Assembly (NCBI RefSeq): GCF_019670005.1
Contig: NZ_AP019783.1
Location: 2,444,150 to 2,508,149 of the forward strand
Source of the DNA: Methylomagnum ishizawai
GTDB taxonomy: Bacteria; Pseudomonadota; Gammaproteobacteria; Methylococcales; Methylococcaceae
DNA: 64,000 nucleotides
Reading direction: 5' to 3'
Under the pieces are notes generated by a model. That model was not told the DNA's origin, searched no databases, and worked only from the letters and a program-made list of their open reading frames with translations. Of this stretch, positions 1 to 9,555 are shown in pieces. How positions within the stretch are numbered: the stretch's first letter is position 1; every line of letters starts with the position of its first letter. A program made the translations under genes and the position numbers.

Positions 1-798
1 CAGGCAGTCCTCGATTTCCCGCAGCAGGGCCAGCGGCTCGATGGGGCTGTGGAGGTAGCGGGTCGCGCCCAGGCTCAAGGCCAAGGCTTGCTCGTTGCCA
101 CCCCACACCGATGCGCTGAGGAACACGAAGGGAATGTCGCGCCAACGCGGATCGCCGCGCACGGTCTTGAGGAAGCCCCAACCATCCACACGGGGCATCC
201 ACAGGTCGGAGAGGATCAGGTCGAAGCGGTCCCCGGCCAAGCGGTCCAAGGCTTCCGCGACGCTGTTCGCCGACACCACCCGGTAGCCGAAGGGTTCGAG
301 GATGCCGCGGATCAATTCCTGGTTGTTCGGCGAGTCGTTCACCGACAGGATGCGGCCCCGCCGGGCGGCGGGGATTTCCGGTCTGGCGGGCGCGGGTTCG
401 GGCGGGACGGGTTCGGGCGCGGCGTGGAGGTTATGCGCCAGGAAGCTTTCCACTTGGGGGATGAAGGTTTCCGGGTCGATGGGTTTGGAGATATAACCGT
501 CGAATCCCGCCGATAACAACCGCTCCCGGTCGCCGACCATGGCCAGGGCCGTGACCGCGACGACGGGCGTCTGCCGCAATTCGGGCCGGCTTTTGAGGGC
601 GCGGATCACGCCGTAGCCATCCATGCGCGGCAGGTGGATATCGCAGACGATGAGGTCGGGCCGTTCCGCGAGCGCGGCGACGACGCCTTGTTCGCCGTCG
701 GTGGCGGTTTGCGGCAAATAACCGAAGGCTTCCAACAGGTAGACCATCAGTTCCAGATTGCCGGGGTTGTCTTCGATGATGAGGATGCGGGCATTCAT
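1..798 (-). CDS. Response regulator with two receiver domains (partial, runs off left edge)
   Basis: The gene begins with ATG inside the stop of the upstream kinase gene (ATGA overlap) and continues past the window edge; 266 codons are visible. Residues about 4-118 form a full receiver domain: acidic pair ED at 9-10, phospho-acceptor D53 in CDIHLP, and K105 in SKPID. A Pro/Glu/Ala linker (about 125-145) leads to a second receiver at about 149-266 with D198 in LSDLWMP. This second domain has ND at the acidic-pair position and Ser251 (YLHSPI) where the conserved Lys should be, so its phosphorylation or switching may be altered. A third domain or output module may lie off the edge. It is probably the cognate regulator of the overlapping PAS kinase; no DNA-binding domain is visible. 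Confidence 0.85.
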   Translation of the reverse strand, partial: MNARILIIEDNPGNLELMVYLLEAFGYLPQTATDGEQGVVAALAERPDLIVCDIHLPRMDGYGVIRALKSRPELRQTPVVAVTALAMVGDRERLLSAGFDGYISKPIDPETFIPQVESFLAHNLHAAPEPVPPEPAPARPEIPAARRGRILSVNDSPNNQELIRGILEPFGYRVVSANSVAEALDRLAGDRFDLILSDLWMPRVDGWGFLKTVRGDPRWRDIPFVFLSASVWGGNEQALALSLGATRYLHSPIEPLALLREIEDCL

Positions 799-2324
799 GG
801 GTCCGGTCCGGCGCAGGCCGTGCGGAAGCTCAGGGTGAACACGCTGCCCGTGCCGGCTTCGCTGTGGAAGCCGATGTGCGCCCCGATGAGGTCGGCCAGC
901 TTCCCGCACAGGTACAGCCCCAGTCCGGTGCCGGCGAAGCCGCGGGTGCTGGTGGAATCGACCTGGCTGAAGGCCCGGAACAGCTTGTCCTGATCTTCCG
1001 GCTTGATGCCGATGCCGGTGTCGATCACGGCGACCTCGACCTCCTGGCCGCACCGGGCCAGTTCGATCCGCACCTCGCCGCGCAGGGTGAATTTGACGGC
1101 GTTGTTGGCGAGGTTGATGAGGATTTGGCGCAGGGCGCGGCGGTCGGTTTCGACCACGACGGGGGCGTCCGGCAGGTTCAGTTTGAAATCCAGGCCCTTC
1201 TGCTCGGCCATGGGGCGCAGGGTCTCGGCGATTTCCATCAGCAATTCCTGGCACTCGACCGGCTCGGGGGCGATCCGCACCTTGCCGGATTCGATCTTGG
1301 CGAGGTCCAGCAGGTCGTTGATGAGCGAGAGCAGATGCTTGGCGCTGGATTGGATGATGCCGAGCTGGCGTTCCTGGGCGGCGGTGAGGGGGCCGGGCAG
1401 TTTCATCAGCAAGGTGCCGGTGAAGCCGATGATGGCGTTCAAGGGCGTCCGCAATTCGTGCGACATCCCGGCCAGGAAGCGGTCCTTGGCCAGGTTCGCG
1501 CCTTCCAGTTCCAGGTTCTTTTCCCGCAGTGCCTGCTCGAAGCGCTTGCGCTCGGTCACGTCGCGGATCGAGGCGTTGACCAGGACGCCGGCGTCGGTTG
1601 CGAGCGGGCCGAGGCTGATTTCGACCGGGAATTGGCTGCCGTCCTTGTGCAGGCCGTACAGTTCCAGGCCCGAACCCATGGGCCGGGGCCGGGGGGCCTG
1701 GAAGTAGCTGGCCCGGTGTTGGGCGTGTATCGGGCGGAAGCCCGCCGGGACCAGCATTTCCACGCTGTGGCCCAGCATCTCCGCGCGGGCGTAGCCGAAC
1801 AGCCGTTCGGTCTGGGAGTTGACCAGGCGGATGATGCCGTCGCGGTCCACGATCACCATGGCGTCGGGGGCCGATTCCAACAGCCCGCGGAACTGGGCTT
1901 CGGAGCGCTGGTGTTCGGTCTCGGCGGAAATATCCTTGGAAATCAATAAGAAGCCCAGGGTTTGGCCGTGGGCGTCGCGCCGGGTGATGACCGCCGAACG
2001 GGCGATGAAGCGCTGTCCATCCTTGCGGCGGCGTTGCAGGACGCCTTCCCATTGGCCCTCGCGCAGGGCGGCGTCGAGGATGGCCTGGGGTTTCCCGGCG
2101 GCTCTGTCTTCCTCGGGGTAGAGCAGGGAGGAATCGGTCCGGCCCACGACCTCCTCGGGTTCGTAGCCGTAGATGCGCCGCGCCCCCTCGTTCCACAAGA
2201 GGATGGTGCCGTCCCGGTCCAAGGCGATGATCGAGTACTCGGTCGAGGCTTGCAGCACGCTGGCGATGAAATCCACCGCGCTTTCGGCGGTGCCGACGAT
2301 ACGGTCGTCGAAGAGCTTGGCCAT
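795..2324 (-). CDS. PAS-PAS sensor histidine kinase (soluble)
   Basis: This is a 509-residue kinase with two PAS domains (about 20-140 and 145-265), a HisKA dimerisation domain with the H-box [10 protein letters not shown] (phospho-acceptor near His289), and a C-terminal HATPase_c domain with an N-box, DTGIGI and the GTGLGLYL G2-type motif. No signal peptide or membrane segment is visible, so the kinase is probably cytoplasmic and senses an internal signal such as redox state or a small ligand through PAS. The stop overlaps the start of the double-receiver gene by four bases, which suggests translational coupling and a phosphorelay between the two products. The ligand cannot be told from sequence. 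Confidence 0.9.
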   Translation of the reverse strand: MAKLFDDRIVGTAESAVDFIASVLQASTEYSIIALDRDGTILLWNEGARRIYGYEPEEVVGRTDSSLLYPEEDRAAGKPQAILDAALREGQWEGVLQRRRKDGQRFIARSAVITRRDAHGQTLGFLLISKDISAETEHQRSEAQFRGLLESAPDAMVIVDRDGIIRLVNSQTERLFGYARAEMLGHSVEMLVPAGFRPIHAQHRASYFQAPRPRPMGSGLELYGLHKDGSQFPVEISLGPLATDAGVLVNASIRDVTERKRFEQALREKNLELEGANLAKDRFLAGMSHELRTPLNAIIGFTGTLLMKLPGPLTAAQERQLGIIQSSAKHLLSLINDLLDLAKIESGKVRIAPEPVECQELLMEIAETLRPMAEQKGLDFKLNLPDAPVVVETDRRALRQILINLANNAVKFTLRGEVRIELARCGQEVEVAVIDTGIGIKPEDQDKLFRAFSQVDSTSTRGFAGTGLGLYLCGKLADLIGAHIGFHSEAGTGSVFTLSFRTACAGPDP

Positions 2325-2332
2325 GTCCGCTG

Positions 2333-2707
2333 TTATTTGGGCCGGATTGCCGCCGCCATTTGCCGGTGCAGGTCGGCCAGCGCCTTATGGCGCTGGGCCG
2401 CTTCGCCGTAGCTGTGGGCCAGGGCGTCGGCGTGTTCGACCAGATCGGGGATATTCTTGCCGTAGGCGCTGTGCAGATGCTCGCGATAGGCTTCGGCTTG
2501 GTCGGCCAGGATTTTGGCCTTGGCGGCCTCGGATTCGGCTTCGGCGTCGAGCAGGGCGGCGATTTGTAGATGGTCCGCCGGGGTTTTGGCGGATTTGACG
2601 AGGGCGCTGATTTGGACGTCTCCCGCAGGAGGTTCCGCCAAGGCAGGCGGGACCAGGGCGTAGGCGGCGAGCAAAACCAACAAGGACGGGGCGATGTGCT
2701 TGGGCAT
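2333..2707 (-). CDS. Small secreted alpha-helical protein, unknown function
   Basis: This 124-residue protein has a clear signal peptide (MPKH, then a hydrophobic run and an AxA-like site ending PALAEPP, about residue 25). The remainder is charged, Ala/Glu/Leu/His-rich and predicted helical. The start is set by a strong GGAGGT ribosome site seven bases upstream. A much longer frame-open reading continues upstream but is antisense to rdgC and was not used. The stop lies only eight bases before the kinase start, so the gene could be the first of an operon with the two-component pair and might encode a periplasmic partner. I do not recognise a named family. Confidence 0.7.
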   Translation of the reverse strand: MPKHIAPSLLVLLAAYALVPPALAEPPAGDVQISALVKSAKTPADHLQIAALLDAEAESEAAKAKILADQAEAYREHLHSAYGKNIPDLVEHADALAHSYGEAAQRHKALADLHRQMAAAIRPK

Positions 2708-3031
2708 CCGACACCTCCATGGTGGACAATCCGTATAGCCGGGTAATTCCTGACTAAAATAGATTGGCAGCCAACATAGTAGTTCCTGGGGTTTTCCACG
2801 GCAAGCGGAACCTATCGATATACGCGGCGCTATGGCGCGGCGTTCCCAGCCATTAGAATGGTCCCCGCGGTTATCGGCGGATGAGGTCGAGCCATGGCGT
2901 GGATGTCCGGCTCGATGCGCCGCCGCCTGGGTTCCCTTGGACCAGGGAAAGATACCATCCTTCCGGCCGCGGATGACAAACGCCGCACCGCCCCCCATAA
3001 TGCCGCGCTTTTTACCAGCACCAAAACAAAC
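2708..3031. other. Divergent intergenic region, no gene seen
   Basis: These 324 bases separate the leftward secreted-protein/kinase cluster from rightward rdgC, so promoters for both directions should lie here. The sequence nearest the leftward gene is AT-richer, with an imperfect TATACG-like -10, but I could not fix a convincing promoter on either strand. Short open frames here lack ribosome sites and look spurious. Confidence 0.5.
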
Positions 3032-3946
3032 ATGTGGTTCAAGAATCTGGCACTGCTTCGTTTTACCGAACCCTTCTCCCTGAATGCCACTGAATTGGAG
3101 GAACGCCTCCAGCAACGCCGCTTCCAGAATTGCGGTAGCCTCGAACTCGCCAGCTTCGGCTGGTGCGCGCCCCTGGGCCGCGACACCTTCCCCCTGGTCC
3201 ATGCCACCAATGGTTTCCTGATGATCTGCCTGCAAAAGGAGGAAAAAATCCTCCCGGCCTCGGTGGTGAACGAGGTGGTGGCGGAACGGGTCCAGGAGAT
3301 CGAGGACCGCCGGGGCACCCCGGTGCGGCGCAAGGAAAAGGACGCGCTGCGCGACGAAGTGATGCAGGATTTGTTGCCACGGGCGTTTAGTTTCAGCCGC
3401 CGCGCCTACGCCTATATCGATCCCAAGGGCGGTTGGTTGGTGGTCGATAGCACCAGTGCCAAGAAAACCGACGAACTGACCAGCCTGTTGCGGCAATGCC
3501 TGGGTTCCTTGCCGGTGGTGCCGTTCGCCACCCGCGAGCGGCCCAGCCTCGCCATGACCCTGTGGCTGGGCGAGAATGGCCCCCCGCCGGGCGTCACCCT
3601 GGAAAGCGAATGCGAACTGCGCTCCCCGGAGGAAGACGGCGGCATCGTGCGCTGCCGCAAGCACGATCTGGGCGCCCCGGAAATCCAAAACCATCTCGAA
3701 GCCGGCAAAGAAGTCATCAAACTGGCCTTCACCTGGAGCGACCGCCTCAGCCTGGTGCTGGACGAGAACCTCGCCGTCAAGCGCCTGAGGTTCCTCGACA
3801 TGGTGCAGGAAGCGGCGGCCGAGGTGGACACGGACGACGCGGCGGAGCGCTTCGACGCCGATTTCGCCGTCATGAGCCTGGAGTTGGCGGCGTTCCTTCC
3901 TCAACTGGCCGAGATGTTCGGGGGCGAAAACCTCCAGGCCAAGTAA
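3032..3946 (+). CDS. rdgC: Recombination-associated protein RdgC
   Basis: RdgC is a ring-shaped DNA-binding protein that sits on duplex DNA and limits RecA-driven exchange; it belongs to the nucleoid. The product starts MWFKNLALLRF, the usual RdgC N-terminus, and is 304 residues against about 303 in Escherichia coli. Family features include FGWCAPLG near residue 40 and the conserved C-terminal section around KRLRFLDMVQE. The reading frame is open farther upstream, but the added residues have no family counterpart, so the ATG before Trp-Phe-Lys is preferred. The L,D-transpeptidase follows after 19 bases and may be co-transcribed, although the functions are not obviously related. Confidence 0.93.
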   Translation: MWFKNLALLRFTEPFSLNATELEERLQQRRFQNCGSLELASFGWCAPLGRDTFPLVHATNGFLMICLQKEEKILPASVVNEVVAERVQEIEDRRGTPVRRKEKDALRDEVMQDLLPRAFSFSRRAYAYIDPKGGWLVVDSTSAKKTDELTSLLRQCLGSLPVVPFATRERPSLAMTLWLGENGPPPGVTLESECELRSPEEDGGIVRCRKHDLGAPEIQNHLEAGKEVIKLAFTWSDRLSLVLDENLAVKRLRFLDMVQEAAAEVDTDDAAERFDADFAVMSLELAAFLPQLAEMFGGENLQAK

Positions 3947-3965
3947 TCGGTAACAGGAAATCGCG

Positions 3966-5669
3966 ATGCGGAACAACAACCAATCCCTGCCTATCCTCCG
4001 GCCCCGGTTCGGTGGCTGGATCGCGGCCCTGCTGGTGCTGGGACCCTGGGGGGTCCGGGCCGAGGTCTATACCCTGCCGTCCGGCAGCGACGATTTGATC
4101 GGCCAGGTGGAATACGCCACCGCCCGCCAGGAGGACACCCTCATCGATATCGCCCGCAGGACCAGCGTGGGCCAGGTCGAGATGAACATGGCCAATCCCA
4201 AGGTGGACCGCTGGCTGCCCGGCGCGGGCACGCGGGTGGTGATTCCGCACCGCTATATCCTGCCCGATTCGCCCCGCGCCGGCATCGTGGTGAACATCCC
4301 GGAAATGCGCCTGTATTTCTTCCCGGTGCAATATTCCACCATCACCCACAAGAAGGCCGTGCCGGGCAAGGCCAAGGCCGCCCATGGCAAGGACGGCAAA
4401 CCGGCCAAGGGCAAGTCCGCCCCGCCGCCGGTCACTTATGTGACCACCACCGAAATGGGCGAGCCAGTCGCCCCGGCTAGCCAGGTCATCACCTATCCGG
4501 TCAGCATGGGCCGCATGGATTGGCGCACGCCCATCGGCAAGACCCGCATCGTGCAGAAGGTCAAGGACCCCACCTGGACCCCGCCCGAATCCATCAAGCG
4601 CGAACACGCCAAGAAGGGCGAAATCCTGCCCGACGTGGTGCCCGCCGGTCCCGACAATCCGCTCGGGCCCTATGCCATGAAGCTGGGGGTGGCGGGCTAT
4701 TTGATCCATGGCACCGACCGGGCCGACCCGGCCAAGCCCTTCGGCATTGGCGAGCGGGTGACCCATGGCTGCATGAGGATGTACAACGAGGACGTGACCA
4801 AGCTGTTCCCGGAAGTCTCGGTGGGCACGCCGGTCTATCTGGTCAACCAGCCCATCAAGCTGGGCTGGTCGGCGGGCGAGTTGTACATGGAGGTGACGTG
4901 GCCGCTGGACGAGGATATCAAGGAGATTCCGGCCAAGTGGGGCGACGACGTGCTCGATGAAAGCAACCTGGGCGAAGAGGAGATCAAGGCGATCCGCGCC
5001 AAGAAGCGGACCTTGATGGTCGCCTACCTGACCAAGCTGGGGAACACGCTGATCGAGAAGGAAAACGCCAAGCACGCGATCCTGGTGGACCGCGCCGCGA
5101 TCAAGGCGGCGGTGGAGCATCCCAACGGGATTCCGGTCTCCATCGGCAAGCTGGCGGAACCGCCGGTGATCGAGACCGCGCCCAGCGAGTACCCGGCGAA
5201 CCCCTATGGTTCGCCGTATCCCGCCCCGCAAGCGGCACCGGCCTATCCCTACGGCGGCGCGGGCCAAGCCCCGGCACCGAATGCCGGGGTTCCCTACGGC
5301 CAGCCGTCGCCCGCCGCGCCGCCCGCGCCGCGCCAATACCCTACCCAACCCCAGGCCGCCTATCCCTACGCGACCACGCCCTATGGATCGGCTCCATCCC
5401 GGCCCCAGGCGGCGGAGTATCCCTATGGTGGAACCGCCCAACCCGCTCCGGCGGAACAACCTCAGTACGGCCGACCCCCGGCGACCTATCCCTATGGTGC
5501 GCAGCCGCAGCCCAGGCCGGCCCAGTATCCGTCCTATCCGGCGGGCCAGCCCGACCCGTACGCCCGCCCGCCGGCCACGCAATCCTATGGCTCCGAGCGG
5601 GGCACCCCGTCTTCCTCCGCCATGCCCGACCCGTTCGCGCCGACGGAAGAGGAGGAGGAAGAACAATAA
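3966..5669 (+). CDS. L,D-transpeptidase (YkuD family) with long Pro/Tyr-rich C-terminal tail
   Basis: This 567-residue envelope enzyme should form 3-3 peptidoglycan crosslinks or attach proteins to peptidoglycan in the periplasm. An N-terminal signal peptide (ending near VRAEVY) is followed by a LysM-like segment (about 45-85) and a YkuD catalytic domain (about 95-300) with the HGC motif at 267-269 (Cys269 nucleophile, in THGCMRMYNED). A Lys/Pro/Ala insertion lies at about 125-155. Residues from about 400 onwards are unusual: a low-complexity tail with many YPYG, YPYA and APQA units, ending in an acidic EEEEEEQ. Such tails are not part of the ErfK/YbiS core; wall binding or protein contact is a guess. 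A strong terminator follows. Confidence 0.9.
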   Translation: MRNNNQSLPILRPRFGGWIAALLVLGPWGVRAEVYTLPSGSDDLIGQVEYATARQEDTLIDIARRTSVGQVEMNMANPKVDRWLPGAGTRVVIPHRYILPDSPRAGIVVNIPEMRLYFFPVQYSTITHKKAVPGKAKAAHGKDGKPAKGKSAPPPVTYVTTTEMGEPVAPASQVITYPVSMGRMDWRTPIGKTRIVQKVKDPTWTPPESIKREHAKKGEILPDVVPAGPDNPLGPYAMKLGVAGYLIHGTDRADPAKPFGIGERVTHGCMRMYNEDVTKLFPEVSVGTPVYLVNQPIKLGWSAGELYMEVTWPLDEDIKEIPAKWGDDVLDESNLGEEEIKAIRAKKRTLMVAYLTKLGNTLIEKENAKHAILVDRAAIKAAVEHPNGIPVSIGKLAEPPVIETAPSEYPANPYGSPYPAPQAAPAYPYGGAGQAPAPNAGVPYGQPSPAAPPAPRQYPTQPQAAYPYATTPYGSAPSRPQAAEYPYGGTAQPAPAEQPQYGRPPATYPYGAQPQPRPAQYPSYPAGQPDPYARPPATQSYGSERGTPSSSAMPDPFAPTEEEEEEQ

Positions 5670-5680
5670 TCCCCCATTGG

Positions 5681-5718
5681 AAAAGCCCGCCAAGGGTTCG
5701 CTCTTGGCGGGCTTTTTT
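5681..5718 (+). terminator. Intrinsic terminator after the L,D-transpeptidase gene
   Basis: A perfect GCCCGCCAAG / CTTGGCGGGC stem with an eight-base loop is followed by six T and preceded by four A. It ends the rdgC-transpeptidase unit. The flanking A run means it could also act on leftward transcripts from yggX, which converge here. Confidence 0.9.
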
Positions 5719-5743
5719 ATTGGGGCGGCAGGCGGGAGGCGGG

Positions 5744-6016
5744 TCAGGCTTTGGGCGGCACGTAGCCTTCCGGCGTGCGGTCCGCGCCGCCGAATAGGTA
5801 TTTGCTGCGTTCCGCCGCCAGGAATTCACGGGCGGCGGGTTCGAACGGCGTCAGGCGGTGTTCGTTGATGAGCATGGTTTGCAGTTTCAGCCAGCCCTGC
5901 CATGCCTCCTTGGAGACGTTCTCGTAAATCCGCTGTCCTTCCGTGCCGGGGAAGGGCGGTTTGTCCAAGCCTTCGGCCTCGGTGCCCAGGCGGGCGCATT
6001 GCACCAGATGTGTCAT
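5744..6016 (-). CDS. yggX: Probable Fe(II)-trafficking protein YggX
   Basis: YggX is a small cytosolic protein linked to iron-sulfur cluster protection and oxidative-stress resistance. The 90-residue length and the sequence agree with the family: the N-terminal VQCARLG with its conserved Cys, the [16 protein letters not shown] block, [15 protein letters not shown], and the C-terminal [13 protein letters not shown]. It lies 50 bases downstream of mutY on the same strand, the same pairing as the enterobacterial mutY-yggX operon. That fits a shared role in coping with oxidised bases and damaged clusters, since MutY itself carries a 4Fe-4S cluster. Confidence 0.95.
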   Translation of the reverse strand: MTHLVQCARLGTEAEGLDKPPFPGTEGQRIYENVSKEAWQGWLKLQTMLINEHRLTPFEPAAREFLAAERSKYLFGGADRTPEGYVPPKA

Positions 6017-6066
6017 GGTTATCCTCGTGTTTTCAGGGGATGGGTGGGATCGTCCCGGTTGGTGTT

Positions 6067-7143
6067 TTATAGGTCCAGGGCGAGCTGGCCCCGCGTGGCG
6101 TTGCCGCCGGCGATGTCCCGCAGCAATTGGGCGATGGGCGCGGGCAGTCCCACCGCCGCGTCCGGGCCGAACCAGCCCGGCCCGGTGTCCTCGGCCACCC
6201 AGGACGCCAAGCCTTCGGCCCGGATCAGCACCGGCACGAAGTCCAGCCGGAAGTGCGTGAAAGTATGCCGGCGCCGGGGGAGCCGCTCAAGCCGGGAAAC
6301 ATCGATCCCCCGTTCCGCGCACCACCCCAACAGGGCGTCCAGCCCGTCGAATTCCGGTAGGCTCCTGAGTCCGCCCCAGATGCCGGCCGGCGGGCGTTTT
6401 TCCAGATAGACCGCCCCGTTGCCGTCGCGCAATATCAGCATATGGCATTCCCGTACCGGCTGGGCCTGTTTGGGCCGGGGCGCGGGGATGGCGTCGGTCA
6501 GTCCCAGCCGCAGCGCCGCGCAGCCGCCGCGCAAGGGGCAAACCCCGCAGGCCGGGCCGCGCTTGGCGCAGACCGTGGCCCCGAGGTCCATCATGGCTTG
6601 GTTGTGGTCGGCCACCCGGAATTCCGGGGTCAAGGCCTCGCTGAGCCGCCACAGTTCCCGTTCCACCTGGGGCGCGCCCGGCCAGCCTTCCAGCCCGGCG
6701 TAGCGGCACAGCACCCGCTTGACGTTGCCGTCCAGGATCGGGGCGCGCAGTCCCGAGCCCAGGCTGAGGATGGCCCCGGCGGTGGAACGGCCTATCCCCG
6801 GCAACTCCTTCAGTTCATCGACGCTGGCCGGGAAGTGCCCGCCGTGTTGCTCCACCACCATCCGCGCCGCCCGGTGCAGGTTGCGGGCGCGGGCGTAATA
6901 GCCCAGCCCGGCCCACAGCGCGACCACCTCGTCCACCGAACCCGCCGCCAGCGCCGCCACGTCCGGGAACCGCGCCATGAAGCGCTCGAAATAGGGGATC
7001 ACCGTGGCGACCTGGGTTTGTTGTAGCATGATCTCGGAAATCCAGACCCGGTAGGGATCGCGGCCGGTTTGCCAGGGGAGGTGTTTGCGGCCATGCCGGT
7101 CGAACCAATCGAGCAGGGCGGTGCGGAAGTCTGCGACGCGCAT
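6067..7143 (-). CDS. mutY: A/G-specific adenine glycosylase MutY
   Basis: MutY removes adenine mispaired with 8-oxoguanine in base-excision repair. The 358-residue product shows [27 protein letters not shown] (split here by its key parts HLPWQ and EIMLQQTQV), the helix-hairpin-helix [12 protein letters not shown] with catalytic Asp in the following segment, and the four-Cys cluster site ([17 protein letters not shown]). A C-terminal NUDIX-like domain used for 8-oxoG recognition follows. The frame is open upstream, but only the ATG giving MRVADF aligns with the family. The ribosome site at this start is weak. yggX follows on the same strand. Confidence 0.95.
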   Translation of the reverse strand: MRVADFRTALLDWFDRHGRKHLPWQTGRDPYRVWISEIMLQQTQVATVIPYFERFMARFPDVAALAAGSVDEVVALWAGLGYYARARNLHRAARMVVEQHGGHFPASVDELKELPGIGRSTAGAILSLGSGLRAPILDGNVKRVLCRYAGLEGWPGAPQVERELWRLSEALTPEFRVADHNQAMMDLGATVCAKRGPACGVCPLRGGCAALRLGLTDAIPAPRPKQAQPVRECHMLILRDGNGAVYLEKRPPAGIWGGLRSLPEFDGLDALLGWCAERGIDVSRLERLPRRRHTFTHFRLDFVPVLIRAEGLASWVAEDTGPGWFGPDAAVGLPAPIAQLLRDIAGGNATRGQLALDL

Positions 7144-7403
7144 CGGGAGGGAAGGTGTGGGAAAAGGGCCATTGTAACCCGGCGGCGGGGTCGGGGCGGG
7201 ATCGTTAAAGTTTGATAAATCAGGAACCGCTAATTTTCTTTTGGGCCTATAGTTAGGCTGGGCCGGCAAAATAGCCAGGCCGGGGCTTCCAGGGTTTGGG
7301 GAAGCATCACCATCCGCGCGGGGGATTGGCCGTCACGGCCGAACCCAGGCGAACGGGCCGGGACGGCCTCCGCGCCCAAGATAAGAAAATCGAGGAGAGT
7401 TCT

Positions 7404-9200
7404 ATGCACAACCGAATTGATCGCTCGCGCCGCCGTTTCATGTGCCAGGCCGGTTGGGGGGCGTTGGCCGTTTCCGCCTTGCCCGGATGGGTCCGCGCCA
7501 TGGAAATGCAGGCCATGCCCAGGCTGGCCCCCAACCGCGCCTCGCCCGGTTTCAATCCCGATGTCGAGATCGATATGGCGGCCCAACCGGGGCTGGTGTC
7601 GATCCTGCCGGGACCGTCCACCCAGGTCGTGCAATATGTCGCCCAACGGGTCAAGGGACCGGACGGCACCGTGACCGAACTGCCCGGCAGCTATTTGGGA
7701 CCGCTGCTCCGGCTGCAAAAGGGCCAGAAGGTCCGCATCAACTTCCGCAGCAAGCTGGCGGAACCCACCATCGTCCATTGGCATGGCCTGCATGTGCCCG
7801 CCGTGATGGACGGCCATCCGATGCGCGTCATCGACCAGGGCGCAACCTATGTCTACGAATTCGAGGTGCTGAACCGGGCCGGCCTGCACATCTACCACCC
7901 GCACCCGCACGAATTGCTAGGCAAGCAGCTGTACCAGGGCATGGCCGGCGGCATCATCGTCAACGACGAGGAGGAGGCCAAGCTGGAACTGCCCGCGGGC
8001 GAATACGAAATCCCCATTGTTATCCAGGACCGCCGTTTCGACGCCCAGAACCGGATGGCCTACGCCCCCACTATGCACGACCGTATGATGGGCTATTACG
8101 GCGACCGCATCCTGGTCAACGGACGGCCTGAGATGGCGCTGGACGTGGCGAGCCGGGCCTACCGCCTGCGCTTCCTCAACGGCTCGAACGCCCGCATCTA
8201 CAAGCTGGGCTGGAGCGACGGCACCCCCATCACCGTGATCGGCGTCGATGGCGGTTTGTTGGAAACCCCGGAAACCCTGCCCTACGTCATGCTGGCACCG
8301 GGCGAGCGCCTGGATGTCTGGGCCGATTTCAGCGGTAGGGCCAAGGGTTCCGAGTTCACGCTGCGTAGCCTGCCGTTCCAGGGCGTGTTGCCGAAGATGG
8401 CGGGCCGGATGATGGGTGGCGGTGGCGGGATGGGCCACGGCATGGGCGGTGGCATGATGGCGGGCATGGCCTTGCCGGTCGGCAGCGATTTCCCCATCTT
8501 CAAGGTCCGCGTCACCCGGACCACCGACGACAGTCCCAAGCTGCCCGGCCACCTGTCCAGCTTCAAGCGCTACACCCTGGCCGAGGTCGCCAATCCCGCC
8601 AAGCCCATCCCCATCGGTATTTCCGAAGCGCCGATGGCGATGCTGCTCAATGGCAGGCCGTATAAATTCGACGATGTGCAGCCCAACGAGCGCATCCCGG
8701 TCGATAGCGTCCAACTGCTGGAAATCTTCCACGCCCATGGTGGCGAAGGCGGGGGCCATGGTGCCGCCGCCCAAGCCGAAGGCGGCCATGGCGATAAACC
8801 CCAAGCCGGCATGGGCGGTGGGATGATGGGCGGCATGGGCCACGGCATGATGGGGGGTGGCATGGGGGGGATGGACCATGGCGGCGGGCAATCCGGCGGC
8901 ATGGGCATGATGGGCGGTATGGGCGGCGGCATGATGCTGTCCATGGCGCATCCCATCCATCTGCATGGCCAGCAGTTCCAGACCATCAGCCGCGGCATCG
9001 GGGCCGAAGAGGCGGAGGACTACGCCACGGTCAAGGACGGCTTCGTCGATTCGGGACTCAAGGACACCGTGTTGGTGATGCCTGGCGAGAAGGTCCGCAT
9101 CATCAAGCCCTTCCAGGATTTCAAGGGCTTGTTCGTCTACCACTGCCACAACATCGAGCATGAGGACATGGGCATGATGCGGGATTTCCTGGTGGAGTGA
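7404..9200 (+). CDS. Tat-exported multicopper oxidase with Met/His-rich loops
   Basis: This 598-residue periplasmic laccase-like oxidase probably oxidises cuprous ions or phenolics using four copper ions. The twin-arginine signal (SRRRFMCQAG) lies at residues 9-18. Copper ligand motifs are HWHGLH (about 125-130), HIYHPHPHE (about 162-170), HPIHLHGQQF (about 515) and YHCHNIEHEDMGMM near the end. Two insertions stand out: a Met/Gly/His-rich stretch at about 331-356 and a longer one at about 445-515 with many MGGGMMGGMGHG units, resembling the methionine-rich segment of CueO that helps cuprous oxidation. An AGGAG-like site precedes the chosen ATG. A role in copper tolerance is inferred; a copper-requiring methanotroph would fit. 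Confidence 0.92.
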   Translation: MHNRIDRSRRRFMCQAGWGALAVSALPGWVRAMEMQAMPRLAPNRASPGFNPDVEIDMAAQPGLVSILPGPSTQVVQYVAQRVKGPDGTVTELPGSYLGPLLRLQKGQKVRINFRSKLAEPTIVHWHGLHVPAVMDGHPMRVIDQGATYVYEFEVLNRAGLHIYHPHPHELLGKQLYQGMAGGIIVNDEEEAKLELPAGEYEIPIVIQDRRFDAQNRMAYAPTMHDRMMGYYGDRILVNGRPEMALDVASRAYRLRFLNGSNARIYKLGWSDGTPITVIGVDGGLLETPETLPYVMLAPGERLDVWADFSGRAKGSEFTLRSLPFQGVLPKMAGRMMGGGGGMGHGMGGGMMAGMALPVGSDFPIFKVRVTRTTDDSPKLPGHLSSFKRYTLAEVANPAKPIPIGISEAPMAMLLNGRPYKFDDVQPNERIPVDSVQLLEIFHAHGGEGGGHGAAAQAEGGHGDKPQAGMGGGMMGGMGHGMMGGGMGGMDHGGGQSGGMGMMGGMGGGMMLSMAHPIHLHGQQFQTISRGIGAEEAEDYATVKDGFVDSGLKDTVLVMPGEKVRIIKPFQDFKGLFVYHCHNIEHEDMGMMRDFLVE

Positions 9201-9218
9201 CCCCGCCCGGCGGTGCAT

Positions 9219-9249
9219 AAAAAAGGCGCGGCCTAGGCCGCGCCTTTTT
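9219..9249 (+). terminator. Intrinsic terminator after the multicopper oxidase
   Basis: A perfect self-complementary stem (GGCGCGGCC, two-base centre TA, GGCCGCGCC) is flanked by five or more A on the left and five T on the right. It should end the oxidase transcript and could work in both directions. Confidence 0.9.
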
Positions 9250-9555
9250 CGCATGGAAACCGTGTGGGTCGCCAAGTATCCCTTGTCCGGCCTTTGGGGG
9301 AAGCCAAACAATCTGAGAAGTAAAAAACCGTGTTAACCCCTGCTTGTCCAGGTCGGAGCCTTACTTGGCGGTCGGCGTTTTGGTTTCTCGGGGCGGGGGG
9401 TATGACGTTGGCGGTCGGTTCCCTCCGGTTTGCCCCTGGGATCGATATAAATTGTATCCGGGAAAAAAGCCGGTGAAGCCGTTCCAAAAACGTGAATATT
9501 CACAATTGACGCGGGATTTGGAAGGTGGTAGGCGTGGGCCCGGCCCGGATTCCGC
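9250..9555. other. Intergenic stretch between convergent genes, no gene seen
   Basis: About 300 bases lie between the oxidase terminator and the end of the leftward lipocalin gene. The stretch is more AT-rich than its surroundings and holds a perfect 12-base palindrome, GTGAATATTCAC, at 9492-9503. Open frames here have neither a good ribosome site nor a recognisable product. Its purpose is unknown. Confidence 0.5.

Noticed and set aside
2708-3979. Upstream part of a long leftward open frame that ends in the small secreted protein
   Set aside because: It is antisense to rdgC, gives low-complexity protein and lacks a ribosome site; only the portion from 2707 down, with signal peptide and strong ribosome site, looks coding.
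3870-5693. Leftward 607-codon open frame
   Set aside because: It is the antisense of the L,D-transpeptidase gene; the Arg/Gly-rich product is typical of GC-rich shadow frames.
7917-9311. Leftward 464-codon open frame
   Set aside because: Antisense to the multicopper oxidase, His-rich only because of the Met/Gly repeats on the other strand, and it runs across the terminator.
9492-9503. GTGAATATTCAC palindrome as an operator
   Set aside because: It lies between converging gene ends, away from any start, so a regulatory role is unlikely without further evidence.
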